A stretch of 64,000 nucleotides of DNA from Cocos nucifera (GCA_006176705.1 QRFJ01001013.1:124501-188500); one strand, 5' to 3'; shown: positions 32,839 to 45,377, numbered from the stretch's first letter. Translations and numbers: made by a program. The notes: generated from the sequence alone by a model not told the origin.

Positions 32839-34470
32839 TGTTGCCTAGCATGACAACCCAAGAAGGGTGTGTGTGTGTGGGGGGGGGGGGGGGGGGGTGA
32901 ATTGGGTTTTTCAGAATTTAAACAAGTTATATGTTATTTTGAAGACTAATGATATGTTAAGGTGTGCTGAAATGTAATGTATGTAAGTATGCAGAAATGT
33001 AAATGCAATGGAAAGAAGGGATCAAGGCAATCACAAATACAAAAAACATTATAATAGTTCGGTGCCCCTTGCACCTACATCCACTCCCCAAGATCCACTT
33101 GAAAATTTTACTATAATCTCTCTAAGATTATAGCCAGATAGTTTTTCAAGGTTCACTATCCAAAACCTAGTTGATTTTACACCGGCTCACCAACTACAAC
33201 CAAATTTTAAGTCAATCCTTAGCTTACAATCCAATTCTCAGGCTTGGATAGGCTTTCTCCTTAGCTTTAATATCCTATTGAAGCTAAGTTACAAGTGGAA
33301 TAAAGATTACACAACAAGAATGAAAAATAAAGCTCCTTAATAAGCAAAGGAATCAATGTGGCTTATAAAATCTTCTTGATGGAGGCTTTTGAATAGAGTT
33401 GGCTTATCTTCTTGCTGAAAGAAATCTCTTGATTTGATATTTTTTTTGGAGTTGGGAGTGGAATGTTCTCTTTTCAAGACTTTTTGGACTCTTTCACTTC
33501 ACTATTGATTTTTCTCAATGATTGAATGGTCATGTTACTTCATCCAGATATTTTGTAGCTTATTTTTCATATTTGATAGGTTGGAGAAGGATTTTAGATA
33601 GTTGGAGGACTAGAAAGAGCTGTTTGGAATAATTCTACACAGTTCTGAATATTCTGCAGAAACTAGCCATTAGAGCTCGAGTCGAATCTCGAGTCGACTC
33701 GTCCCTCTACTCGAGACATTTTTCTTTGCTTATTCCTCTACTCATTCCTTTGCTCGAGACCTTTCTCTTTGCTCGTTCCTCTGCTCGAAGCCTTTTTCTC
33801 TACTTGTTCCTTCGCTCAAGGCTTTTTCTCTGCTCGTTCCTCCGCTTGAGGGCTTAGGCATGAAAATCATATTCTCTATATTTTACTGAGATCTCGACTC
33901 ATGAACCTCGAGTTGACTCGAGCCTCTACTCAAGATCATGCCGAACTTTATTCCAAAAATTCTATTCTTTGTATTTTTCTGAGACTTCGACTCATGAACC
34001 TCGAGTCGACTTGAGTCTCTGCTCGAGACCATTTCAAATTTTATCCCAAAAATCATGTTCTCTGTATTTTTTTCTATGACTTTGACTCATGATCCTCAAG
34101 TCGACTCAAGCCTCCGCTCGGGACAATGCCATCTAAAATTTCTATGTGCCAGTTTTGTATCAACTTGAGCTGAATAACAAGTTGAATAAAGAGTCGACTC
34201 GAGGGCTTTTTATGCTGAAAAATTATAACTTACCCAAATTTATTTTCTTCAATTTTAGTTTTGAGATGTCTCTTTCAAGCCTTGTTTTAGATGTTATTCA
34301 TGCCTCAAAAGCCTTCAATGTTTCCTCAATGATCCTTAAATGCACTTTATAGAGATTTTTCATTTAATACTCTATAATTTATCCTGAAACATGATCTCAA
34401 CCAATTCATTAATCCAAACAATATACTCAAATATTTTGTTCATCATCAAAATCAATCCTTGGGGTTAACA
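32839..34470 (-). repeat. E7 3' LTR
   Basis: 1632 bp, + strand ends TGTTGCC and GTTAACA. Near the left end is a (GT) run followed by 19 consecutive G (32879-32897); the partner has 9 G (42114-42122). From 33660 to 34220 it is packed with CTCGAGTCGACTCGAG-like words. Confidence 0.87.
33660..34215 (-). repeat. GTCGAC/CTCGAG-rich tandem region in the E7 3' LTR
   Basis: Short units (about 30-35 bp) of CTCTGCTCGTTCCTCCGCTCGAG type are followed by three longer units of about 95 bp, each with TCGACTCATGAACCTCGAG, TCGACTCGAG and a Phe-rich TTCTCTGTATTTT phrase. The same block is at 42900-43420 in the other LTR. Confidence 0.7.
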
Positions 34471-35295
34471 ATCTCTCCATTTTTGATGACGACAAAATCT
34501 TGAGTACATGAGCGAGAGATATATATAACATGAATGCATTTGGGGATATCTTCAATATGCTAAAAATTTAACCCTTTACATAATTTCATATTTAGCTCCC
34601 CCTCAATTCATGCTCACATTTTTAATATATCTTATCAATTCAAAGCTAATATTTTTGCTTGTACTTATTTGAATGGTGAATCATTACGATATATCCATAT
34701 ATGTGCCAGGCATCAATATTAAACAATCAATGTTTTACATGAGTCAAAGCATACATTTGATACATAGAGTATGTATCATGACACAAACTCCAAACTCATA
34801 ATACACATCGTATATGCTGAAAGTTTTAACCTTAATATATTCAAAGTAAATGAATCACAAGATAAATTAATATAAGTTCATATACATATTAAGCCAAGAT
34901 GCACATTATATATCAAGGTAAGTAAATATATGCTCATATACATATACACTTTAAGCCATATTCAAGATAAGTAAATATATGCTCATATACATATTACTCT
35001 CCCTTTTTATCATCAATTGAAAAGGTAAAATAAAGACAAACACTCCACGAGATCAACTCAAGAGATTGAAATAATGTAAGGATAAATAATCATGAGTTTC
35101 ATTGCATTTACAAAATGAGTGTGTTCCATCTCAACACACCAAGATACAATGAAACACCAAGTTCAAAATAAGACTAAGTTAAGCCATTTTATATATGTGT
35201 TAGAGAAGCATCTAACATAGTGTCAAATACAAACATATATTCCTAATACATACGTCTAAGAACATCAAATGACTACACATCAGCTCCCTATGATG
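34471..35295 (-). other. E7 segment between env-position ORF and LTR
   Basis: AT-rich, no ORF. Contains ATATGCTCATATACATAT phrases repeated several times (34880-35000). The - strand tract AAAAATGGAGAGAT (34471-34484) next to the LTR is the likely polypurine tract. Confidence 0.6.
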
Positions 35296-37061
35296 CTAAT
35301 CATCATCTAAAGGGATCTCTAATGTCTAGGAAGATGAAGCCTTGGATGTGGATAGCCTAGCTCTTCTACTCTTGGTCCTAGTTGATGGCTCAGCTATCTA
35401 CAAGGAAGTAGGCCCTATACGAGAATAGACTCAGATTGATGGTCTACTCATACCAGTGGACACCTGAGTCTAAATTGGAGACATGGGTGGAGGAGGTGGA
35501 GGTCGAGGCATGGCTACCCTAGTGGATGCATTCGCTACTGATGTTGCTAGTATTGCGCCTGGAGCAAATCTCTCTATCTTTCCAATCAAACTGCCCATAG
35601 CTCCAAGTACTGAGATAATATCCTGTTGTTATGCCTGACCTAATCCACTGATGGCTGCCATCATCTCAATGCCTCTTGACTCAACTCCCCCCCTAAGCCG
35701 AGCTATCTTCTCAATAATGTCAGAGAGATCAGTAGGTACATGATGTGTCTGCTTCCTCTACTCTAGAGTAGTGAGCCTCCAAGAGATAGACCTCATCTTA
35801 GTCTACACGCTATCTACTCTCTTAAATAAGTCTTGAATTTCTCTACTAACTCTGATAAAAATCATATTTGCCAGTCTCTCTAAAGATGTAGAGTCAATAG
35901 GCGGTGGCCGTGGAAACCTATCTACGGGTGGAGCTCGATGAGTCATAAGCGTATTGGGGTCAGTTGCATCTCTGGGTGTAATAGGGGTAGAGGGCTCTCC
36001 TACCTCCACTACTCTAGGCACTCTCCTCTCTTAACCAGAAATGTTCTTTACCCATCTTTCTTCCACCACATGATACTACATTCTGGTCAAAGCTCTCATA
36101 TCATATATATTGAAGTGAGACAGCTTCTTACTACCTTCATTCTCTAGTAGTACTCCTACTATCTCAAAGATCCTGGTTAAGACCATACCATAAGGCAAAC
36201 ATATTTTATTTCTAGAGGCTGCCTCTTTCATCTGATGCATCATAATCTCAGATAAATTTATCTGAGTTCCCTAAACCATTAGATACATCATGCATAGTTC
36301 TCTCTCAGAGACAAAATCATGTCTACTTAATTTAGGAATGAAAATCCCACCAATGATGTGATGTAAAACTCTCATCTCCTCAGATAAGGTGGGTGCTAGG
36401 ACATCCCCTATAATGTCATCTCTTCCGACAATAAGCCTTAGCCCTTTCTTTTTGTCAGATAATTTTTCTAGAATGGTCATTCTCTAGTGATCCCAAAGAT
36501 GTGTGCCAAACTATCCTATGATACTTCAATTTGTATACCTTTGATTGTAGTTACAATTTCAGAAGATCTCCTTTTTAGGTTTTCATAAAACTCCCTAACT
36601 ATTTTAGGGTACATTGGGATATTCATTGTGCAAAAATTTCTCCACCCCATCCTATCGATCCAAGTCCTAATTAAAAAATTATAACTCTCAAAGAACTCAA
36701 AATCAATTCTCCTTCCCATTGCAATAGCTCTAGTGGCCATCCTACCAACAGGTGAAGGTGGTGGAGGGGGTGAACTCGATATACCTTGATCTTGTTGAAG
36801 TTCTTCCTGAATAGGTTCCTCGGAGGGTTAAGAAACCTCAGTTGGTTGGGATGCCACCCGTTCTCCTCTCCATTCTTCAGCTCCATGGGTGTTACAAATC
36901 TTCTACACTCCTTATCTTTCTCCAACCATTTTGATCCAAATCCAAATCCTAACTTCACGAATCTAGGGAGTAGTTGGTAAGGAGGTAAGCAAACACTATT
37001 AGATTGAGTTTAGGAGGAAGAGGGACCCTCAGCTCGTTGAAACGAAGGAGTTCTAGGGCAT
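35296..37061 (-). pseudogene. E7 env-position ORF
   Basis: An ATG at 37061 opens a Ser/Pro-rich stretch, then SSSPPPPSPVGRM, AIAMGRRIDFEFFES, GWRNFCTM, KIVREFYENLKRRSSEIV, LIVGRDDIIGDVLAP, EEMRVLHHIIGG and FIPKLSRHDFVSE. After that come Pro-rich and heptad-like segments (IEKIARLRGGVESRG) to a stop at 35296-35298. E4 encodes the same order of blocks. SIRE-group copia elements carry an ORF here that has been called env-like; this one has no convincing signal peptide, transmembrane span or cleavage site. The core resembles a plant transposon-associated domain (name from memory). Function unknown. Confidence 0.65.
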
Positions 37062-37569
37062 CACAAACAGTCATTAGTTCATTTTATTTACCTATGGCCC
37101 CGACCCTCAAGTCGACTCATGATTTTCAATGAGTTTGCTCGAGTTGACTCAAGCATGAGTTTTGAAACTTTTAAAGTTTCAGTGAGAATTTGGCATTCAA
37201 ACAAAGTCTTGATATTTTCTCAATATTGATAATTGATTATACACTCAAAATTTGATTCTTTGAATTTAATTTGACTTGCTTTAAGTTATAAAAATAGGAT
37301 TTATTTTGGTTGATAGCACAGTCCTAATTCTCTTCTAATAATGTCGAATCTTTCTTCATTAAGAGATTTTGTGAATATATCAGCTAATTATTTATCAGTA
37401 CACACAAACTCAAGCACCACATCATTATTTTGAATATGATCTCTTATGAAATGATGTCTTATTTCAATGTGTTTGGATCTTGAGTGTTGAATTAAATTTT
37501 TAGTTATGTTGATTGCACTTGTATTATCACATCTTATTGGTATCTTATTAAGTTTGAATCCAAAATCTT

Positions 37570-40420
37570 TTAGTTGTTATTTGATTCAAAGAATTTGGGC
37601 ATAACAACTCTCAGTAGTAATATATTTGGTCTCGACATAGATAGTGCTATCGAATTTTGTTTCTTACTAAGCCCTGAAATTAAATTAACTCCTATGAATT
37701 GACATATGACACTTGTGCTTTTTCTATCAAGTTTACAACCAGCAAAATCAACATCAAAGTAACCAATTAATTCAAATTGAGATGCTCTATCATACCATAA
37801 TCCTACGTTAGGTATCCTAGATAAGTATCTGAAATTTTTTTTAATAGCAAGCAAATATGATTCTCTAGGATTTGATTGATATCTAGCATACATACAAACA
37901 CTAAAAACTATATCTAGTCTACTTGTAGTAAGATAAATGAGTGAACCTATCATACCTCTATATAATTTTATATCTACTTTCTTATCCTTCTCATATTTGT
38001 CAAGTTTGCATGATGTACTCATTGGTGTGCCAATTGGTCTTGAGATCTCTTTCGCAAACTTCTTAAGTATCTCCCTTGTATACTTCATTTGGTTGATGGA
38101 GATTCCTTCTTCATTTTACTTGATCTGGAGTTCGAGAAAGAAGTTTAAGTCTTCCATCATACTCATCTTGAACTCATCCTACATAAGCTTGGTAAATTCT
38201 TGACAAAAGGAATCATTAGTGGCACTAGAGATAATATCATCCATATAGATTTGTACAATCAATAGATTGTTATCCTTTTCTTTTAAGAATAAGATTTTAT
38301 CTACATTTCTCCTAGTAAATTCATTATCTAATAAGAATTTGCTTAATCTTTAATACCATGCACGTGGGGATTATTTTAGTGTATATAAAGCTTTATGTAA
38401 TTTAAACACATGATTTGGAAATGTATGATTTTCAAATTCAGGTGGTTGTTCAACATACACTTTCTTGACTATATAACCATTAAGAAATATACTCTTTACA
38501 TCTATTTAATATAATTTAAAATTTATGAAACATGTAAATGCAAACAATAGTCTAATTGTTTTTAATCTAGCTACTAGGGCAAAAGTTTCATCAAAATCAT
38601 TGCCTTTTTCCCGATCGTATCTTTTTGCTACTAATCTAGCTTTATTTCTTATGATGGTACCATATTCATCTAATTTATTTTTATATATCCATTTAGTTAT
38701 AATTATTGGGTAGTCATTTGGTCTATCAATTAGGGTTCAAATCTTAGTTCTTTCAAATTGATTTAATTCCTCTTGCATGGCATATATCCAACATGAGTCA
38801 TTTTCAGCTTCTTTTATTGATTTAGGTTCAATTTAAGAGATAAAGACTAAGTAATTATTTACATTTCTAAGATAAAATTATGTTTTTACTCATTGTGATG
38901 GATCATCGATTATTAGATCTTTAGGATGTCCATATGAATACTTTCATTCTTTTGGCAAGTCCTCTCTTAGGTTATGAGAAGGCTGTTCATTCTTTTTTTT
39001 TTTATTATTTTGAGGTGTTGCATCTTTTAGTATGATATTACCTATCTTATCATTTAGATCACTTACATCCTCATCTTAGATATTTTCTTTCCTAGACAAT
39101 TTATCACTGTATTCATCAAAGATAACATGAATTGATTCTTCAACAATGAGAGTTCGCTTGTTGAAGACTCATATGCCTTGCTTGATAAGAGATATCCTAA
39201 CAAGATACTTTCATTTGACTTGGCATCAAATTTTTCTAAGTTATCTTTTTTATTATTAAGTATGAAATACTTACAACCAAAAATATAAAAATAGTTGATA
39301 TTTGGTTTTCTATCTTTCCAAAGCTCATATGGGGTTTTCTTTAAAATAGGCCTTATTAAAACATGATTTAATGTGTAACATGCAATATTTATTGCCTCAA
39401 CCCAAAAGAATCTAGGTAAATTACTTTCATATAACATAGTTCGTGCCATTTCTTCTAATGTACGATTTTTTCTTTCTACTATTCTATTTTATTATGAAGT
39501 TCTAGATGTAAAAAAATTATAATCAATTTTTTTTCATTATAAAAGTTTTCAAAGTATTGGTTTTTGAATTCAGTGCCATGATCACTACGTATGCATACAA
39601 TTGATGTATTCTTTTCATTTAAAATCTTTCAATAAAATTTGAAAAATGCATTGAAGGCTTCATCTTTTTGTGCTAAAAATATCATCCATGTGAATCTTGA
39701 AAAGTCATCTATAATTACTAAATCATACTTCTTACCTCTTAGACTAGTAGTCCTTGTGGGTCAAAATAAATCTATGTGTAGTAATTCTAAAGGTCTAGAG
39801 GTTGAAATTATGCCTTTTGGTTTGAAAGAGTTCCTAGCTTGTTTTCCAAATTGACGTGCATCACAAATTTGATTCTTTTCAAAATTCAATTTTGGTAATC
39901 CTTTTATAAGTTTCTTCTTAATTAATTTTGAAAGTAAATTTATACTAGCATGACCTAATCTATGATACCATAATTAACTAGTTTTATTTACTTTGGCATC
40001 CATTGCCACAAGACCTTAACTATTTTTCATGTGTAGATTATTAAGATCCACCATGTATATATTATTGTGTCTATGTCCTGTGAATATGATACTATTGTCA
40101 TTAGGACTAGAAACAATACATAATAAAGATTTAAATGTGACCTTAAACCCTTTATCATAAAATTAGCTAATACTAAGTAAATTATATTTTAATTCATTAA
40201 TTAACAATATATTTTAGATAGATGTAGAAGGAGTGATACGAATATTACCGACGCCAATGATGCACCCCTTTTCATTATCACCAAATATAACCATTTCTCT
40301 TTCTTTAGGCTTAAAAATAATAAATTGAGATTTATCATCCGTCATGTACCTTGAACAGCCACTATCGAGATACCAAAGTTATTTCTTATCATGAGCTGTA
40401 AGACACTCCTACATAAGAAA
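37570..40420 (-). pseudogene. pol: E7 pol: protease, integrase, RT, RNase H
   Basis: Protease WYLDSGCSRYMTDD (about 40340-40385) has the catalytic Asp-Ser-Gly. Integrase: LWYHRLGHASINLLSKL (near 39940), LLHIDLF, DHGTEF, then RTMLYESNLPRFFWVEA and KTPYELWKDRKPNINYF on a 128-codon open stretch (39063-39449). RT: NKARLVAKRYDREKG, YMDD at 38236-38247, then EGISINQMKYTREILKKF. RNase H: YFDVDFAGCKLDRKST (about 37725-37780). Order PR-IN-RT-RH is copia. It holds many stops; the segment 39450-40300 needs several frame changes. Confidence 0.82.
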
Positions 40421-40479
40421 ATCAAGTTGAGTTTTTAGGTACCCAAGTCATCTTGGATCCTTTGGAGTTAGTGCTCATG

Positions 40480-42025
40480 ATTTCTCTTAGAACCCAAATT
40501 ATTTTAATCATTCTTTTATTTAATTTTCTAAAATCACATGTGTAGGATTTATGATCAATTTTTTCATAATAATTGCATGAGATGTTTGAGGTAGAATTTG
40601 ATGAAGCTTTAACAAACAGATTTTTGAGTAGTTTTTATTTCTTATGTGGTTTGAATCCTAATCCGATCTTATTAAAAATAGCTCTTTATTTATTTAATAG
40701 CATATTCAATTTTTTAGAGCTATAAGTAAATTTTTCTACAAATGATTTGACTTTTGCTAATTCATTATTTAATTTCTAGTTTGCTTGAGTTAGCAAATTC
40801 AATTTTTTAGAAATCATTTGCTTTTCATGAAAGAGTTCAGAATTTTGCTTTTTCAAGTCTCTATTTTTCAAGGTAGCTTTCCTAAATTTAGTCATAAATT
40901 TAGTAAAAGCATCTTGTAATTTATCAAATGTAAAATCTAAAGGATTTTCAGCATTTACCTCTTCATGATGTGCCATTAAGCAAAGATTGGCCACTTCTTG
41001 TGATTCTTCCTCGGAGCTAGAGTTCTCACTATCACTCCAAGTGGACATCATTGTCTTCTTCTTGAACTTTTTGGATGGTTTTTTGAGAAGAGGGCAGTCC
41101 ATTTTAAAATGGCCCGATTTCTTGCACTTGAAGTAAATGGATAGCTCCTTCTCTTTCTCTTTCTCCTTTTCCTTGCTTGGCTAACCCTTGAAGGTCTTTT
41201 TTTTGAAACCTTGCTCTCTTTTTTTCTCATAAATCTCTTGAACTTTCTTGCAATTAAGGCCAAGTCTTCTTCTTTCTCCTCTTCATCAGATTCTTCACTT
41301 TCGTCATCCTCGGAGATAATTATCTTGAGAGCTATGATCTTCTTCTTCTTGGTTTTTTCCTCCATATTTTGTCTCACATTTAATTCATGAGTCATTAGGA
41401 ATCCAAGAAGCTCTTCCAATGATAGCTTCTTGAGGTCCTTGGCTTCTTGAATGATAGTGACTTTTGCTTCCCAAGCCTTTGAAATAAACCTAAATATTTT
41501 GCAAATAAGCTTATTATTAGTATAAGATTTACCTAAGCTTTTCAAACCATTAATAATATCGGTAAACCTAGTAAACATTTTAGAAATGGATTCATTTGAT
41601 TTTATTTTGAATAATTCATATTTATGTACAAGCATATTTATTTTAGACTCCTTCACTTGGTTGGTACCCTCATAGGTGATCTCTAATCTATCTCAAATCT
41701 TCTTAGCTGAAAGATAAGTAGAAATTCTATTAAATTCATTGGGATCTAGGGCACAATATTGAAGATTCATGGTCTTAGCATTTAATTCTATCATTTTTAT
41801 GTCATCCTGATCCCAATCCTCTTTCAGTTTGGAAATGTCATTGCCTTCTACTTTGATTGTGGGAGTGTATGGGCCTTTGATTATAACTCTCCAAAGTTGA
41901 TAATCAAGTGCTTGAACATAAATGCACATGCATGCTTTCCAATAAGTGTAATTTATTCCATTGAATAAGGGTGGACGGTTGGTCGATTGCCTTTTAGCAA
42001 GAGATGCACTCCTTTAGGTTGTCAT
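40480..42025 (-). pseudogene. gag: E7 gag, SIRE/UBN2 type
   Basis: ATG at 42025, with a stop three codons later; then NRPPLFNGINYTYWK, ALDYQLWRVIIKGP, ESKINMLVHKYELFK, SLEELLGFLMTHEL, an acidic Asp/Glu run (about 41290) and a basic Lys run. A first knuckle (41094-41135) reads YFKCKKSGHFKMDC with the first Cys changed to Tyr. A coiled coil follows (40776-41000). A second knuckle (40536-40577) reads CNYYEKIDHKSYTC with the second Cys changed to Tyr. The block order equals E4 gag. Confidence 0.8.
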
Positions 42026-42070
42026 TCGATTATAACTCTTGATTGTTAAATCAAATAAAGTGAGTATCAA

Positions 42071-42082
42071 GCTCTGATACCA
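42071..42082 (-). other. E7 primer binding site
   Basis: TGGTATCAGAGC on the - strand, a perfect initiator-Met tRNA complement, 2 bp from the LTR. Confidence 0.9.
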
Positions 42083-42084
42083 CT

Positions 42085-43687
42085 TGTTGCCCAACAAGAT
42101 AATCCAAAAGGGTGGGGGGGGGTGAATTAGGTTTTTTAAAATTTAAATAAGTTATGTACTATTTTGAAGACTAGTGATATGTTGAGGTGTGCTGAAATGT
42201 AATGTATGTAAGTATGTAGAAATGTAAATGCAATGAAAAGAAGGGACCAAGGCAATCACAAACACAAAGGAATTTATGGTGATTCGTAGCCCCTTGCATC
42301 TACATCCACTTTCCAAGATCCACTTAGAAATTTTATTATAATCTCTCCAAGATTATAGCTGGATAATTTTTTAAGACTCACTATCTAAAACCTAGTTGAT
42401 TTTATACCAACTCACCAACCACAATCAAATCCTAAGCCAACCCTTGGCTTACAATCTAATTCTCAGGCTTGGATAAGCCTTTTCCTTAGCTTCAACATCC
42501 TATTGAAGCTAAGTTACAAGTGGAATAAAGATTACACAACAAGAATAAAAAATAAAGCTCTTTAATGAGCAAAGAAATCAATAAGACTTGTAGAATCTTC
42601 TTGATGAAGGCTTTTGAACAGAGTGGGCTTGTCTTCTTGCTGAAAGGAATTCCTTGATTTGATGTCTTTTTTTTGGAGTTAGGAGTGGAATGTTCTTTTT
42701 TCAAGACTTTTTGGACTCTTTCACATCACTGTTGATTCCTCTCAATGATTGAATGGTCAAGTCACTTTATCCAAGTATTTTGTAGCTTATTTTCCATGTT
42801 TGATAGGCTGGAGAAGGGTTTTAGATCATTGGAGGACTAAAAAGAGCCGTTTGGAATAATTCTGTATAGCTCTGAATATTCTATAGAAACTAGCTATTAG
42901 AGCTTGAGTCGAATCTCGAGTCGACTTGTCCCTCTGCTCGAGATATTTTTCTTTGCTCATTCCTGCACTCGAGATCTTTCTCTCTGCTCATTCCTCCACT
43001 CAAAGTCTTTTTCTCTGCTTGTTCTTCCGCTCGAGATCTTTTTCTCTGCTCGTTCCTTCACTTGAGGGCTCAGGCATGGAAATTATATTCTCTGTATTTT
43101 ACAGAGACCTTGACTCATGAACCTTGAGTTGACTCGAGCCTCTAGTCGAGATCATGCCAAACTTTGTTTCAAAAATTTTATTCTCTGTATTTCTCTGAGA
43201 CTTCAACTCGTGAACCTTGAGTTGACTCGAGTCTCAGCTCGAGAATATTTTAAATTTTGTCCCAAAAATCATGTTCTCTATATTTTTTTCTATGACTTTG
43301 ACTCGTGAATCTTGAGTTGACTCAAGCCTTTGCTTGAGACCATGCCATCTGAAACTTCTGCGTGCAAATTTTGTATCAGCTCGAGTTGAATAAAGAGTTG
43401 AACAAGGAGTCAACTCGAGGGCATTTTATGCTGAAAAATTATAACTTGCCCAAATATTTTTTTCTTCAATTTTAGTTTTGAGATGTCTCTTTCAAGCCTT
43501 GATTTAGGAGTTATTCATGCCTCAAAAGCCTTCAATGTTTTCTTAGTGATCCTTAAATGTAGTTTATAGAGATTTTTCATTTGATACTCTATAATTTATT
43601 CTGAAAAATGATCTTAACCAATTCATTAGTCCAAATAATATACTCGAATGTTTTGTTCATCATTAAAATCAATCCTTGGGGTTAACA
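42085..43687 (-). repeat. E7 5' LTR
   Basis: 1603 bp, + strand ends TGTTGCC and GTTAACA, parallel to 32839-34470 including the GTCGAC-rich block (42900-43420). Differences are mainly substitutions plus a shorter G run. Confidence 0.87.
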
Positions 43688-43692
43688 TTCTT

Positions 43693-44560
43693 CCCAAAAG
43701 AATGTGACTGCAGTCCTAAATTGGTAAATCCGCCATCCTTTCCAACCTCCAATCCAAAATAGTTGTTCAGTTATAGACGACCTTGAAGGTAGCCAAATCT
43801 TAGAGAAGCAGTTGAGAGACTCACCAGAATATTCTAATTATGATCGCCTGTCCTAGCTACCCACCAACTCCATCTAGCCGAACTCCTTCCAGTGGCCAAC
43901 TGGATTTTATCTAGATGAACTCCTTCAAACCTTCCAACTGCCAATCGATCTCCATCCAGTCGATCTTTTTTCAGTTGATCTTTTTCCAGTCAATCTCCTT
44001 CTGGTCGAACTCATTTGAATCACTAAGCTCCTTCTAGTTGTTAGAAGGACCTTAGCATCTACACAAGTTCAACTCGCAATATAGCAAACATCAATCAACA
44101 TGCAGACGACCCCAGAGAAGTTCGAACTTCTCCTGAGTTGCCGTAATGTGAAGCTCTTCACTGACTATAGCTGTTCCATCCAAACTTTGACTATTAGTTC
44201 CCAACAGACTAGCACGTCATGACAACGGATACCACATCCTCCATAACAAACTCCACATGGCTCCAAATGGCCCACTATCGGGTAGTTATGGCCGTCATCA
44301 TCAATTTATTACAAGTTTTATCTATACAAGGAACCCTCTAGATATGTTTTCTCTCTAAGCTCTCCTCTCCTCTCCATTCTTCTTCTTCTTTATTTTTCTG
44401 AGCACTCTATTCTAGTTGATCAGAAAACTGACTTAAGTATCGAAGGATTCTACTGAAGTAACCCACCTTCGATTAGGATTTTATTTTGCAGGTTTAGTTG
44501 GCGACCTCATCTTCCTAACTTTAGCTGCCTCCGATGTCTTCATAGACTTTTGCACTAACA
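43693..44560 (+). repeat. E5 3' LTR, right part
   Basis: Continues the E5 LTR after E7: CCAAAAGAATGTGACTGCAG matches 15687 onward. TATACAAG (44322-44329) stands where the 5' LTR has TATATAAG. Ends CACTAACA, followed by the CTCTA duplication. Confidence 0.88.
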
Positions 44561-45377
44561 CTCTATGAATGTTCTTACTTACCCTAACCTTGTTAGAGAA
44601 TTTTACATTAATTTGAAAGGTGGGTATGGAGTTATTGAATCTGAAGTAAAGGGAGTTTGGATTGTATTTGACTCCACAAAATTAGGGAGGATTTTAAATA
44701 TAAGGGCAGAAGGGAGCATAGTAGAAAATTTTGAAAAGAAATCTAAAGGACTTAAGTATATTTTGAAAAGAGAGGATATTAGTGATATAGAGGAGGTGAG
44801 TGCCCAAAGACTGAGTATAGAGATACACCTCCTTCACCACATAACTAGCTGGATATTCTCTTTGAAGATCGCTAGATTCGATTTTGTGTCAGGCTGGGAT
44901 GTTTCATTCATGTATCATGTGATTAGAGAAACTCTTCTAAACTTACCAGCCCTGATCATCAGGTTTATGGAGGACACAGTAGAGAGATTGAGGACATCTC
45001 TATCCTATGGGATGGCATTGACTCTAGTATTTTAGGAGCATGGGATAGACCTCGATGGAGAGACCACCTGAGCCTTTATGCACACTAGCACTTACAATGA
45101 GCACTCACTGCATTGCATGGGTTTTGAGAAATAGGGTGTTTCTTGGATCCAACTAGGGGCGTAGGTTCAAGCAGATGATCTAGTTGTGGCACCTAAGTTA
45201 GTTCGTACAACAGACATTCAGATGAGGGATCCAGTAGCACTTGCAGCACCAGTAAAGCAAACTGAGGTTGACTGTCCAAAGGCATCAGATAGACCCTCCA
45301 GTTCACTGGATAAGGATTTACTGGTTGAGAGGGTCTCCTCAGGGATTATTTCTGTAGTCAGCTTAGAGATTCAATGA
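44561..45377 (+). pseudogene. E4 env-position ORF, second part
   Basis: Continues from 15014. Reads NVLTYPNLVREFYINLKGG, EVKGVWIVFDSTKLGRIL, GLKYILKREDISDIEE, LSIEIHLLHHITSWIFSLKI and FDFVSGWDVSFMYHVIRE to a stop at 45033-45035, then in the same frame, after further stops, a Ser/Pro-rich tail (45186-45377). REFYxNLK, LLHHI and HDFVS-like blocks match the E7 ORF at similar spacing. That two separate insertions keep these blocks argues that the protein was once under selection. Confidence 0.65.

Larger units (their letters stand above)
32839..43687 (-). mobile_element. E7: SIRE-like Ty1/copia element inserted in the E5 3' LTR
   Basis: LTRs at 32839-34470 and 42085-43687. Flanks TTCTC (32834-32838) and TTCTT (43688-43692) form a duplication with one transition, and E5 LTR homology is uninterrupted across the insertion. 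On the - strand: PBS, gag, protease, integrase, RT, RNase H, then a further ORF after pol, then the LTR. The extra ORF in that place is characteristic of SIRE-group elements. All domains carry stops or frameshifts. Confidence 0.88.
15015..44560 (+). mobile_element. E5: Tat-type Ty3/gypsy retrotransposon interrupted by E6 and E7
   Basis: 5' LTR 15015-16539, 3' LTR 32169-32838 plus 43693-44560. Flanks are CTCTA on both sides (15010-15014 and 44561-44565), an exact 5-bp duplication. Without E6 (17861-28731) and E7 (32839-43687) it would be about 7.8 kb. Order is gag, protease, RT, RNase H, a second RNase H-like domain and the start of integrase, then PPT and LTR. The two RNase H domains fit the Tat group. 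The integrase core is deleted and many stops are present, so it is dead. Confidence 0.88.

Noticed and set aside
35296..37061. True retroviral envelope gene
   Set aside because: No signal peptide, transmembrane segment or cleavage site can be seen; only the genomic position is env-like.
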